From Bowmanella denitrificans (lineage in GTDB: Bacteria; Pseudomonadota; Gammaproteobacteria; Enterobacterales; Alteromonadaceae), in the NCBI RefSeq assembly GCF_002887595.1, contig NZ_PEBU01000005.1, forward strand, positions 244,648 through 308,647: DNA of 64,000 nucleotides, read 5' to 3'. The notes below the pieces were generated by a model. That model was not told the origin of the DNA. It saw only the letters and a list, made by a program, of their open reading frames with translations, and did not search any database. Shown one piece after another: positions 6,687-15,449 of the stretch. Position numbers and translations under genes: made by a program. Numbering within the stretch: the stretch's first letter is position 1; each line of letters starts with the position of its first letter.

Positions 6687-8075
6687 CTAACGATTGTTTA
6701 TACATATACGGTTGCGACCACTATTTTTGGCTTCATATAAAGCAATATCAGCTCTTCTAATTTCTTCTTCCAGCTTTGCATCTTCATCATCAAATGTAAC
6801 AGTCGCTCCAATACTAACAGTGATAGATAATTTGGTAGAATCTCCAAGCTCTATTGCCTTATGTGCTACTTTTTCTCTCAGTCTTTCACAAATTTCGAAA
6901 GCCTTATCTTGTTCAGAAATCAATATACAAAAAGCAAATTCTTCACCACCAAATCGTCCGTAAACATCCTCCCGGCGAAAAAAAGATGGAAATATTTGTG
7001 CTACTTCCTTTAATACTAAATCACCAACATCATGTCCATATGCATCATTAACCTTCTTAAAAAAATCTATATCCAGAAGGCCAGTTAACACATACAGCTT
7101 CTCTCGCTTCCCTCGACTAAACTGCTTAATTGCTTGCTCTGTAAAACTTCTTCGGTTAGGAATTTTTGTCAATAGATCAAAATAGGCATGATGATAGAGT
7201 TTTTTATTGGTATCGTGTAGCTCTTGTGTTTTTTTGTGAATAATTCCTTCAAGATTTTCCTTAATCTCTTTCAGCGCTTTATTTTTAGATTCTAGCTGTT
7301 CTGCATAGTACTTTTCACTGGTTACATCCCGTTCTAACGCGGCAAAATGAGTGACTTCACCATACTTATTTTTCAAAGGAAATATATTTATATTTAACCA
7401 GTATGGATGACCTGTTTTTGAATAATTTAGAATCGTCGTATTTATGGCTTCCTTGTTGGCTAACGCCTTTTTAATCCTTGCAAGTTCTTCTATATCCGTA
7501 TCCTTTCCTTGCAATATTCTCGGAGTTTCGCCTACCACTTCCGCTTTGCTATATCCTGTGAGCAGCTCGAACGCTTTGTTCACATAAACGATGCGTGGCC
7601 CAAGAGGTTTATCAATATTGTCCGCTTCCGTTACAATAATGACATCTTGGGCATTATCAACAATTTCACTAAAAGAAAATAAATTCTTCTGATCCGATAT
7701 GTCGTTAAATGTCACGATGATAAAGCTATCATCAATTTCTTTTGCAAACTCAGGGTAAGCATTGACCATGAACCAAGTTGGCGTTAACTTAATGCTGTCA
7801 ATGACACCTAATATTTCGTTACTGAGCGGTGCTTTAAATCTTTTGACTAGTGAAACGGGAAAATTATCATATGGTAATGGGTGGCTGGCTTCATCAATAA
7901 AGCGCCACTGGGGATCCATTGCAGTTTTACCAATAATTTGATCATGAGATAAACGCAAAAGCCTCAGCGCAGTTGGATTAGCATAGACGACGGATGTGTC
8001 CCAACGATGAATTACCACACCAATGTTGGCATTTTCAAGTAAAGTGTGAAGAGTAACACCATTAAAGTCATTCAT
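6687..8075 (-). CDS. PAS-PAS-GGDEF diguanylate cyclase
   Basis: Synthesises the second messenger cyclic di-GMP. The 462 residues hold two PAS domains (about 8-130 and 133-255), a coiled-coil linker (257-295) and a GGDEF domain (295-460). The active motif is GGEEF at 376-380, an accepted variant, and R367-x-x-D370 five residues before it forms the product-inhibition I-site. No membrane segment is seen, so it is cytosolic. The second PAS has GETPRILQG where photoactive LOV domains have GxNCRFLQ; the cysteine is absent, so blue-light sensing is not expected. It stands alone between repeats; no partner is visible. Confidence 0.93.
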   Translation of the reverse strand: MNDFNGVTLHTLLENANIGVVIHRWDTSVVYANPTALRLLRLSHDQIIGKTAMDPQWRFIDEASHPLPYDNFPVSLVKRFKAPLSNEILGVIDSIKLTPTWFMVNAYPEFAKEIDDSFIIVTFNDISDQKNLFSFSEIVDNAQDVIIVTEADNIDKPLGPRIVYVNKAFELLTGYSKAEVVGETPRILQGKDTDIEELARIKKALANKEAINTTILNYSKTGHPYWLNINIFPLKNKYGEVTHFAALERDVTSEKYYAEQLESKNKALKEIKENLEGIIHKKTQELHDTNKKLYHHAYFDLLTKIPNRRSFTEQAIKQFSRGKREKLYVLTGLLDIDFFKKVNDAYGHDVGDLVLKEVAQIFPSFFRREDVYGRFGGEEFAFCILISEQDKAFEICERLREKVAHKAIELGDSTKLSITVSIGATVTFDDEDAKLEEEIRRADIALYEAKNSGRNRICINNR

Positions 8076-8221
8076 TGTACTTCTCTCATAAAGCCAAAAT
8101 CACTTCATCAATGAAGACTTTCAACAATTTTCCTGATAGCTAACTTAAGACTAGCACAAGAAAAATTTAATTCGATTTTTGTCAAATTCTTAGCTAAGTA
8201 TAAAATTAAGTGTCCGCTATT

Positions 8222-8590
8222 CGCTCAACCCAGCCATTCACAAAGTGGCATTAATTGTGAAATCCTCGCACTTGCAATAGTCAAAAGTTGGTTTGTCGTT
8301 GGTGGACCAATTGCTAGTTGAATAAACCTATGACGCCCTTAAGCGGCCCAAGCCGCTTTGGCCCCGCTTAAAAATTCCCGGTCGGTTCAGGGCGCTGCTA
8401 AAAGGTGGGCAATTTGCCTGGAGCAAATTGAGTGGAAGACGCGTCTGGAACGTCGTTTTCACGACCGCCTTTTAGTAGTGCCCTGGACTGACGTTGTTGG
8501 GAATCCAGCGGGCGCGTTTTCTTTGCGTCTCGTTTCTTTGCCGCGCAGCAAAGAAATGGGACTGGCGCTCCATGGATGGAGTGTCATATC
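8222..8590 (-). repeat. Dispersed hairpin repeat, copy 4 (inverted)
   Basis: This copy lies in the 1.16-kb gene-free stretch 8076-9239. The hairpin AAGCGGC-CCAA-GCCGCTT is at 8341-8358, and the ~100 bases after it are nearly the reverse complement of copy 1 (TTTAGCAGCGCCCTGAAC block). A leader starting CGCTCAACCCAGCCATTCAC (8222) is shared with copy 5. Confidence 0.7.
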
Positions 8591-8615
8591 CAGCAGGGAA
8601 AGCCAAGTCAGAAAC

Positions 8616-8790
8616 TCGCTCAACCCAGCCATTCACAAAGTGGCATTAATTCCGAATTCCTCGCACCAACATTAGTCAAAAGTTGGTTGGCCGTTTATAG
8701 ACCAATTGCCAGTAAAACAAGCTGATGCTCCCCCTAAGCGGCCCAAGCCGCTTTGACCCCCGCTTAAAAATTCCCGGCCGTTATTGGAAT
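8616..8790 (-). repeat. Dispersed hairpin repeat, copy 5 (inverted, in tandem with copy 4)
   Basis: It begins with the same CGCTCAACCCAGCCATTCAC leader as copy 4, about 395 bp downstream of it. It carries the hairpin at 8736-8753 and the same GCTTAAAAATTCCCGG tail. Copies 4 and 5 thus form a partial tandem duplication. Confidence 0.7.
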
Positions 8791-9239
8791 ACCTCTCACA
8801 GTGACGCGGAGGCGCAGTGAAACACGCTGAGGTCTTTACTGCTTTCAATTGCTCTGAGTTCTTTGCGACTCAGCGAGAAAAGCTTCCTCGTGTTGAAACA
8901 TATTTAATTCTCATTGTTGGGGCGGTCAGGCACCAAATTGAACAGCTTTAGTGGCCCCAGCTCTGAACCGCCAAGAATAAGCTCCGCACCATTCCCAACA
9001 CCCACAGCGCCACCATGACATACCTTTTGGATTTAACGCCAACAGGCGGTGATTACAGCCTTTTTATAAATAAAGCAGAAAGCTGATACTGCGTTATCCA
9101 GTTCGTTGTCGCCAATATAGAAAAATCTCACTCTGCGGGTATAACCTTCACATCTTGGCGACATTTTAGTCACATTGGCTTTGCTAGCTTCCCCTTTGTT
9201 CCATCAAATAGATAGGCTCAACATTTGGAAGGTAGCAAT
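8791..9239. other. Gene-free stretch before the TonB receptor
   Basis: Positions 8810-8890 contain a GCGGAGGCGCAGTGAAACAC block related to the 215-bp repeats at 13.7-14.4 kb. The rest shows no frame with coding character, no tRNA and no clear operator. The promoter of the TonB receptor presumably lies in the last 100 bases. Confidence 0.5.
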
Positions 9240-11618
9240 ATGAACAGGCAATTAACGCAAATATCCTGGTTGACTCTGTGGGCGCTGCTGATTGGCTTAC
9301 CACTTTTTAGCCAGGCCGCCGAAGCACCCGGTGCGCTGACTGTTATCGTTAAAGATCAGAATACTGAGCGCCCCCTTGCGGATGTGCAGATTACCGTCAG
9401 GGAGCGGGAAACCTCGTCCACACAAACCTTTGCAACCGACGCACAGGGGCGCATCGTTATTGAACAGCTTGACCCCGGCTTGTACTCGGTAAGCCTGGCC
9501 AAAAACGGTTTCGCCTCATTGTATGAGCCAAGCATACGGGTGGTGACGCGGAAAAATATCAAGCTGGCATTCGAACTTAGAGAGCAAGCCATTGAAGTAG
9601 TAGAGGTTAGAGCGCAGCAAGCCGAGACCTTTGCCGCAGGCTCCAGCACCTATCTGGACCGCGAGGCGCTGCGCAGCGCGGTGGGCGGTGGCGCCGATCC
9701 ACTGCTGTCTTTGGACGGCTTACCAGGCCTAGCATCGGCCAGTGAATTTGCCAGCTTTAGCGTACGTGGCCGCGGCCCCAGAGATAATTTGATATTCGTT
9801 GATGATTTTCCCTTTGATAAAGCGGTGCACTTTGATGCCACCTTAGGGGAAGAGGAAGATGTTGGCGGTGGTGGCCGTTTCTCGATTTTCGCCCCGAATG
9901 TGATCAGTAGCGCTGAGTTCTCCCCCGGTGGCTGGGGAGCGGCCTATGGTGGGCGGGCGGCATCGCTGCTGAAACTGCAGGTTGCCGATGGCAACCCGAG
10001 CCCATCGGCTAGTTTCCGATATGACCTGGCTGGGTTTGAGGTGGGTTACGATGGCCCGGTTGGTGATGACGCAACGATGCTGTTTTCTGCCCGGCGCCTG
10101 GACTTTGGCCAGTTGTTTGAAACCATTGAAGAGCTGGATATTGGCGAGCCGGTGTTAAGAGATATCATCCTAAAGTCAGTGATACCGATTAACCAGCACC
10201 ACAGCGTTGAAATTCTGCTGATGGATACGCAGGAAGACTATCGCCGCGACGTTACGCATGTGTTTGCCTCACCCAACTTTGAAGATGCCGCGCTGCTGGA
10301 CTTCAAACAAGACAGTGATTTATATGGCCTGACATTGCGCTCATTAGTGGGTGAAAAAGCGGTCTGGACCAATAAGCTGTATTACCGCAAAAGCGACAAG
10401 CTAAGCTCAGAAGGTGAAGCTTTTCCTGATCTGGTGCCAGAAGGCTCACCGGCCGCCAGTTTCCCGGTCAGGGAAGATATTATTAGCATCGCTGAAGATG
10501 AAACCGAGCTTGGCTGGCGCAGTGATTTTGAGACAACCAATCACTGGGGGCTGTTCAGTGCCGGGGTACGGCTGACGCAAATTGAACTGGACTACAGCAC
10601 GGTGCTGGATGGCGATTGGATCCGCTTTGTGTACGACGATGATGACTTCAGAGCTGACCCACAGCAGCGCTATATTGTGCTGAAGCCTGAGCACATCAAC
10701 TCGGCAATTAAACACAAAGAAACCAGCTATGCCGGCTATGTCGAGCAGGTTTTTCAATTCGGTGATTGGGATGTTGGCACCGGCTTACGCCTTGAGCGCG
10801 ATGGTTTTGCCGATGAAAGCCTGGTTGCTCCCAGGCTCAGCTTTAACTGGCAGCCGGGTAAAAAAGTCAGGTATTTTGCCAGCGCCGGGCTGTTTCATCA
10901 GTCGCCAAGGTACTTAGAACTGGCCGCTAACGAGTCAAACACACTTAAGAATGAAACAATCACCCATACCAGCATAGGTTTAAAATACTTCCCCGACAGC
11001 AACTGGTCGGTGTTAACCGAGGCCTATTATCAACGTCTCGACGACCTGGTGGTCGACCTTGACCGGGCCAGCGGCACCTTTGCCAACCTGGGCGATGGCA
11101 GCTCCTATGGGGTCGATATTGTGGTTAACGGTACGCTGTTCGAAGGCCTGTACGCCAGCGCCACCTATTCTTACAACGATGCAGTAGTTGACCGTAAGGA
11201 CGGGCGCGGTGAGGTGGCGGCGGAATTTAACCGCAAGCATGTCGCCACCCTGGGCCTGACCTGGGAAATCAGCGACCGCTGGAAAGTTGCAGCGCGCTAC
11301 AAATACCTTTCTGGTCGCCCAGATGATAACTTTGTTATTCATGCGGATGTATTGGGGCCCGGGCAAATGCTGCGTTACTCAAAAGAGATCACTGAGCGTA
11401 ATGTTGGTCGCAAAGACGGCGCTGGCTTGTTAAACGTTCGGGTTGACTATCGGCGCGCCTTTGGGCCGGTTGATGTCACAGCCTTTCTTGATGTGATTAA
11501 CGTCACGGCCGCCTCGTCAAGCGATGATACCGAGTTTGACTATCGCCGCGGTGTGCTGGTGCAGGACGATAGCGAAGCAGAGCCATTGATTGGTCTGCGA
11601 CTGGATTATGCCTGGTAA
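9240..11618 (+). CDS. TonB-dependent receptor with carboxypeptidase-like N-terminal domain
   Basis: Outer-membrane active-transport receptor of 792 residues. A signal peptide ends at about residue 27 (SQAAEAPG); residues 30-105 form a carboxypeptidase-regulatory beta-sandwich (LADVQITVRE, GRIVIEQLDPGLYSVSLAKN). The plug follows (GGADPLLSLDGLPGLASA, FSVRGRGPRDNLIFVDDFP) and a 22-strand-type barrel ends in LRLDYAW, with an aromatic last residue. The ATG at 9240 is chosen because GGAAGG lies 7 bases upstream; a TTG five codons earlier has none. A response regulator starts 36 bp after the stop and its kinase follows, so the receptor is probably controlled by or signals with that pair. The substrate is unknown. 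Confidence 0.9.
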   Translation: MNRQLTQISWLTLWALLIGLPLFSQAAEAPGALTVIVKDQNTERPLADVQITVRERETSSTQTFATDAQGRIVIEQLDPGLYSVSLAKNGFASLYEPSIRVVTRKNIKLAFELREQAIEVVEVRAQQAETFAAGSSTYLDREALRSAVGGGADPLLSLDGLPGLASASEFASFSVRGRGPRDNLIFVDDFPFDKAVHFDATLGEEEDVGGGGRFSIFAPNVISSAEFSPGGWGAAYGGRAASLLKLQVADGNPSPSASFRYDLAGFEVGYDGPVGDDATMLFSARRLDFGQLFETIEELDIGEPVLRDIILKSVIPINQHHSVEILLMDTQEDYRRDVTHVFASPNFEDAALLDFKQDSDLYGLTLRSLVGEKAVWTNKLYYRKSDKLSSEGEAFPDLVPEGSPAASFPVREDIISIAEDETELGWRSDFETTNHWGLFSAGVRLTQIELDYSTVLDGDWIRFVYDDDDFRADPQQRYIVLKPEHINSAIKHKETSYAGYVEQVFQFGDWDVGTGLRLERDGFADESLVAPRLSFNWQPGKKVRYFASAGLFHQSPRYLELAANESNTLKNETITHTSIGLKYFPDSNWSVLTEAYYQRLDDLVVDLDRASGTFANLGDGSSYGVDIVVNGTLFEGLYASATYSYNDAVVDRKDGRGEVAAEFNRKHVATLGLTWEISDRWKVAARYKYLSGRPDDNFVIHADVLGPGQMLRYSKEITERNVGRKDGAGLLNVRVDYRRAFGPVDVTAFLDVINVTAASSSDDTEFDYRRGVLVQDDSEAEPLIGLRLDYAW

Positions 11619-11654
11619 CAGGCCTGGTAAAGGCCCAGGCAAGAGGAACAAACT

Positions 11655-12356
11655 ATGCTAAACGCGTTTGGTATGGCGCCGGTCAGAGTGCTGATTGTCG
11701 AAGACAACCGCGACATATGCGAGAACATTGCCAGCTATCTTGAGAAGCATAGCTATGTGATGGATTTTGCCTATGACGGCATCAGCGCCATGTACCTGGC
11801 GTTAACCAATACGTTCGATGTGATTGTGCTGGATCTGATGCTGCCGGGCATGGATGGCCTGAGTTTCTGCCACAAGCTGCGTGCCGATGCCAAACTCGAA
11901 ACACCGGTGCTGATGCTCACGGCACGAGACACCCTCGACGATAAACTAAAGGGCTTTGCGGCAGGCGCCGATGATTATCTGGTTAAACCTTTTGCCTTAC
12001 AGGAGCTACATGCGCGCCTGCAGGCCCTGTACAAACGCAGCCATGGTAAAACCGACTGGCTGTTAACGGTGGCAGATCTGGCGCTCAACAAGTCCACGCT
12101 GCAGGTGTCTCGTGCAGGAAGACGGATTGATCTTAACCCTACAGGCATGAAATTACTGCAGCGCCTGATGGAGCAGGCACCGTCTGTGGTGGCACGTGAT
12201 GAGCTTGAAACCTTGTTGTGGGCAGACGAACGCCCCGACGGCGATGCGCTGCGCTCGCATATGTACAAGCTGCGCCAAGCCATTGACCGGCCATTTGAGC
12301 GCCCGCTTATTCATACCGTGCATCGTATTGGTTATCGCATTGCAGAGGACGAATAA
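11655..12356 (+). CDS. OmpR/PhoB-family response regulator
   Basis: The receiver domain spans residues 10-125, with acidic pocket E17-D18, phospho-acceptor D60 (VIVLDLMLPGMDG) and Lys111 (LVKPFA). A winged-helix DNA-binding domain spans 138-230 (LNPTGMKLLQRLM, then LRSHMYKLRQAID and VHRIGYRIAEDE). RBS AGAGGAAC precedes ATG 11655; a second ATG at 11673 is possible. The gene sits between the TonB receptor and the histidine kinase, in the order receptor-regulator-kinase, so all three are probably one transcript and the regulator probably acts on the receptor promoter. Confidence 0.93.
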   Translation: MLNAFGMAPVRVLIVEDNRDICENIASYLEKHSYVMDFAYDGISAMYLALTNTFDVIVLDLMLPGMDGLSFCHKLRADAKLETPVLMLTARDTLDDKLKGFAAGADDYLVKPFALQELHARLQALYKRSHGKTDWLLTVADLALNKSTLQVSRAGRRIDLNPTGMKLLQRLMEQAPSVVARDELETLLWADERPDGDALRSHMYKLRQAIDRPFERPLIHTVHRIGYRIAEDE

Positions 12357-12432
12357 AGGCTGTGTATCTTTCAAATGCGCACTCTGCTGGCCGTCATTTT
12401 ATTGCCCGGCAAGGCAACAGGAGTGAAGTTTA

Positions 12433-13689
12433 GTGGGCCTGAATAAACCACAGCCTCTCAAAATGTATCGCCACAGTTTACGCAAGCGTGTCGCCATTGC
12501 CTTTGCTATCTGCGTTGCGGTACTCAGTTTGGCCTGGGGATTCGCATTCTTCGCCGCCATCCGGTTGAGTGAAGATCGGGTGCTAACCCAGCAGTTGCAG
12601 GTTGCCGCCAACAGCTATCCCGTTATACCAGCGAATCTGCGCGGCTACGATACGGTTACCAGCCTGCCGGCATCGCTGCAGGCATGGGCGCAATCAAATC
12701 CGGCGGAAGGGTTATACGAATTCGAAGCCGAAGAGTTGCATGTGGCGGTCATCGCCGGCGACAATCAACAACGGGCCTTTGTGGTGTTCGACGTTTCCGG
12801 GATTGAGGCGGCATCGTCAGAGGACTGGTGGTTGCTGCTGGTGATCAGCGCTGTTGTGGGTACCCTTGGTGTGCTGGGTTTCGGGCTGGGTGTGCTGGTC
12901 ATGCGCCAGGCTGTTGCCCCGGTGGCGCAACTGGCCACCGAAGTGGCAGAAATCGACGTACAACACCTGTCGGCTGAAGACTACAAACGCATAGAATCCA
13001 GCCGCTTTGGCGATGATGAAGTTGGCGTACTGGCAGCAACCATTGAGAGAACGCTTGAGCGTATCAGCGCTTTTGTAACCAGGGAGCGCTACTTTACCAG
13101 TTCCGCCAGCCACGAGCTGCGCACGCCTATCACTGTTATTACCGGCGCACTTGAGCTGCTGGAGCACAGCGAATTATCAGCCAGCGACAGAAAAGCGCTG
13201 GATAGGGTGCGCCGAGCCACCCTTGATATGAAAACCACCATTGACATGTTTTTATGCCTGGCCCGCGAAACTGACGACGGCTTATATCACCAGCAGTTTT
13301 TCGTCACGCCGCTGGTGAGCCACGCCATAGACCAGCAGCGCCATCTGCTAAGTCGCAAGCAGATCGATGTTGACGTCGATCATCTGGCTAACCCCAGCAT
13401 CAGCGGCCATCCTCAGGCTTTTGCTATTGCAGTGAATAATCTGGTGCGCAATGCATTTGAGCATACCCTCACCGACCAGGGGCCCATTACGATTCGCATT
13501 AAAGAGCATGAGCTGTTAATCACCAACCAACTAAGCGGTGAGGCTGATGAGCAACATATGCCGACCGAGGCGTCACCGCAGGGCTATGGTCTGGGGCTGG
13601 GTATTGTACAACGCTTGTGTGAGCGAAATGGCTGGTCGTTTTCACTGCACGCCGATGAAAAACGCGTGGTCGCCCGCCTTTCCTGGTAA
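12433..13689 (+). CDS. Sensor histidine kinase
   Basis: Inner-membrane kinase of 418 residues. The first membrane helix lies at about 16-38 and the second at about 132-157, bracketing a short ~95-residue periplasmic sensor. A HAMP-like linker follows, then the H-box FTSSASHELRTPITVITGAL (phospho-acceptor His about residue 225), the N-box NNLVRNAFEHT and the G-box GYGLGLGIVQRLCERN. The start is GTG at 12433, supported by AGGAG nine bases upstream; an ATG ten codons later has no RBS. It pairs with the OmpR-type regulator 76 bp upstream. The signal is unknown, but linkage to a TonB receptor suggests the imported compound. Confidence 0.92.
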   Translation: MGLNKPQPLKMYRHSLRKRVAIAFAICVAVLSLAWGFAFFAAIRLSEDRVLTQQLQVAANSYPVIPANLRGYDTVTSLPASLQAWAQSNPAEGLYEFEAEELHVAVIAGDNQQRAFVVFDVSGIEAASSEDWWLLLVISAVVGTLGVLGFGLGVLVMRQAVAPVAQLATEVAEIDVQHLSAEDYKRIESSRFGDDEVGVLAATIERTLERISAFVTRERYFTSSASHELRTPITVITGALELLEHSELSASDRKALDRVRRATLDMKTTIDMFLCLARETDDGLYHQQFFVTPLVSHAIDQQRHLLSRKQIDVDVDHLANPSISGHPQAFAIAVNNLVRNAFEHTLTDQGPITIRIKEHELLITNQLSGEADEQHMPTEASPQGYGLGLGIVQRLCERNGWSFSLHADEKRVVARLSW

Positions 13690-13718
13690 CTACGCATCAG
13701 TTCAAAAAATACCAAAAA

Positions 13719-14378
13719 CCACAGAGGCACGGAGAAACACAGAGTGGTTGAAGGTGGGTTACAGGCGGGCTTTTCTTTGCGGCCTTAGCGTCTTTGCGAG
13801 AAGCGTTAATTAATTCACCGCCGAGGTATGAAAAATACCTAGCTTTCAATAGCATAAAGTGAAGGTCTCCTGCTTTTCTCCGTGACCTCTGTGTCTCTGT
13901 GGTGAAAATAAATCTGCTCAAAAGCATAAAAAAACACAGAGGCACGGAGAACACAGAGTGGTTGGGGGTTATGGCCACTCTGCGCGCTGTTCTTTGCGGC
14001 CTTAGCGTCTTTGCGAGAAGCCTTTGTTATTCACCGCCGAGGCGCAGAGAACACTGAGTTTTCAGGGGCATAGATTGAAAGATCTCCTGTTTTTCTCTGG
14101 GCCCTCCGCGGCTCTGCGGTGAAAATAAATCTGCTCAAAAGCATAAAAAACCACAGAGGCACAGAGAAACACAGAGTGGTTGAAGGTGGGTTACCAGCGG
14201 GCTTTCCTTTGCGCCCTTAGCGTCTTTGCGAGAAGCCTTTGTTATTCACCGCCGAGACGCAGAGAACGCTGAGTTTTCAAGGGCATAGATTAAAAGACCT
14301 CCTGCTTTTCTCTGGGCCCTTTGCGGCTCTGCGGTGAAAATAAATTTGCTCAAAAGCATAAAAAACCACAGAGGTGCA
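13719..14378 (+). repeat. Three tandem copies of a ~215-bp intergenic repeat plus a partial fourth
   Basis: Units start at 13719, 13935 and 14151 (216, 216 and 215 bp) with CCACAGAGGCAC or a variant; a truncated fourth starts at 14366. Each unit contains ACACAGAGTGGTTG, CTTAGCGTCTTTGCGAGAAG, TTCACCGCCGAG and CTCTGCGGTGAAAATAAAT. The unit ends are complementary (CCACAGAG and CTCTGTGG), so each can fold back. An inverted copy lies at 22845-23105. No gene is supported here; the repeats fill the 708-bp gap. Confidence 0.88.
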
Positions 14379-14397
14379 AAGTTTCAGGTCAATAAGA

Positions 14398-15339
14398 TCA
14401 GGACGCCTGGCGTCTGGCCGGACGACCAGCCTGGGTACTGACAATGCTCAGGCGCCCCTGCCCCAAGCCTTTAATATGCACTAAGCCGTCCATACGCAAG
14501 TGCTGAGGTTTGGCATAAATTTGTTCCATTTTGCTGAACGTTTTGGGCACAAAGCTCAGGTTTTTCAGCGTCAGGCTTTTACGGGTTTGCTTATCCAGCA
14601 GCGTCATGGCCACGCTGGACATAATTTCCTGGCACTGGTCCATCATGGCTTTATTAACGGTTTTATCCGCCAGCATGCCACTGATCTCCGCCAGCAATGA
14701 CGGGCATTTTGCCGTTGCCAGGGTATAAGTACCGTGTAAATCAAGAATGCCCACCGCTCTTATTTTGCGGGTATCCGGGTCTTCAAATAAGGCCAGTAAC
14801 AAAGGTAATAATTCTGGTGAGTAGGCTAAAGGTTCAACTGGGGTAAAGGTAAGCTCGGCACTGAACATTCCCTGCAAGACGGTTTGCAATTGTCTGGCAT
14901 TTGGTAAGGCGACACCATGATCAACACCGGTTTGATGATTGAGCATGCTTTCCGATTCTTCAGCCCCTTGTACCAGCGGCAACAATGCTTTGTGCAGGGC
15001 GGCATCTTCAAACGGCTTATTCAGAATAAATTTGGCGCCTTCGGCCATGGCCTGACCAACCAGTTGCTGGTTATTCTCTGTGGTGACAAACCCCACCTTG
15101 ATGGGCAGGCGACGGCGATTGATTTCCTGCAGCAGCTCAAGGCCAGACATCATAGGCATATGCCAGTCAGATAACAAAATATCAGGCTGCCATTTACCGA
15201 TCATTTCAAAGGCTTCTTTAGCACCACTGGCCAGTTCAATCTGCAACGTACGATAACCGAATTTCTCCAGGCCCCGACGTACTATTGCCCGCATTGCCGC
15301 GCTGTCATCAACGATTAGGATCTTCAAAACAACATACAC
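14398..15339 (-). CDS. CheY-like receiver protein with C-terminal output domain of unknown type
   Basis: Residues 5-125 are a receiver domain with D11-D12, phospho-acceptor D58 (ILLSDWHMPMMSG) and K108 (ILNKPFED). After an acidic linker, residues 160-300 form an alpha/beta domain (IRAVGILDLHGTYTLATA, VNKAMMDQCQEIMSSVAMTL) that may resemble CheC/CheX-like phosphatases, though the catalytic ExxN is not obvious. No DNA-binding motif is seen, so it probably acts by protein contacts. No clear RBS precedes the ATG; TTG at 15327 is an alternative. It is divergent from the coiled-coil gene 110 bp away. No kinase is adjacent. Confidence 0.85.
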   Translation of the reverse strand: MYVVLKILIVDDSAAMRAIVRRGLEKFGYRTLQIELASGAKEAFEMIGKWQPDILLSDWHMPMMSGLELLQEINRRRLPIKVGFVTTENNQQLVGQAMAEGAKFILNKPFEDAALHKALLPLVQGAEESESMLNHQTGVDHGVALPNARQLQTVLQGMFSAELTFTPVEPLAYSPELLPLLLALFEDPDTRKIRAVGILDLHGTYTLATAKCPSLLAEISGMLADKTVNKAMMDQCQEIMSSVAMTLLDKQTRKSLTLKNLSFVPKTFSKMEQIYAKPQHLRMDGLVHIKGLGQGRLSIVSTQAGRPARRQAS

Positions 15340-15449
15340 AAAATTAACTACTGGGCGACATTATATGCACTTTTTTTACCTTCCCATAAGCAAAAATAAC
15401 GCTAATATCCATATTCTATCGTTTATCCCTATATTAAAAATGTAAACAC

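Noticed and set aside
7500-7690. LOV photoreceptor domain in the GGDEF protein
   Set aside because: The essential cysteine of the GxNCRFLQ motif is replaced (GETPRILQ).
8358-8675. 105-aa frame between the inverted repeat copies
   Set aside because: It runs through repeat hairpins and ends in the shared leader; not conserved as protein between copies 4 and 5.
13538-13978. 91-aa and 93-aa frames over the first 215-bp repeat unit
   Set aside because: They read through repeat units and the 3' end of the kinase gene; no start signal or family match.
13719-14378. CRISPR array, suggested by regular repeats
   Set aside because: Units are 215 bp with no short conserved repeat/unique spacer alternation, and no cas genes are present.
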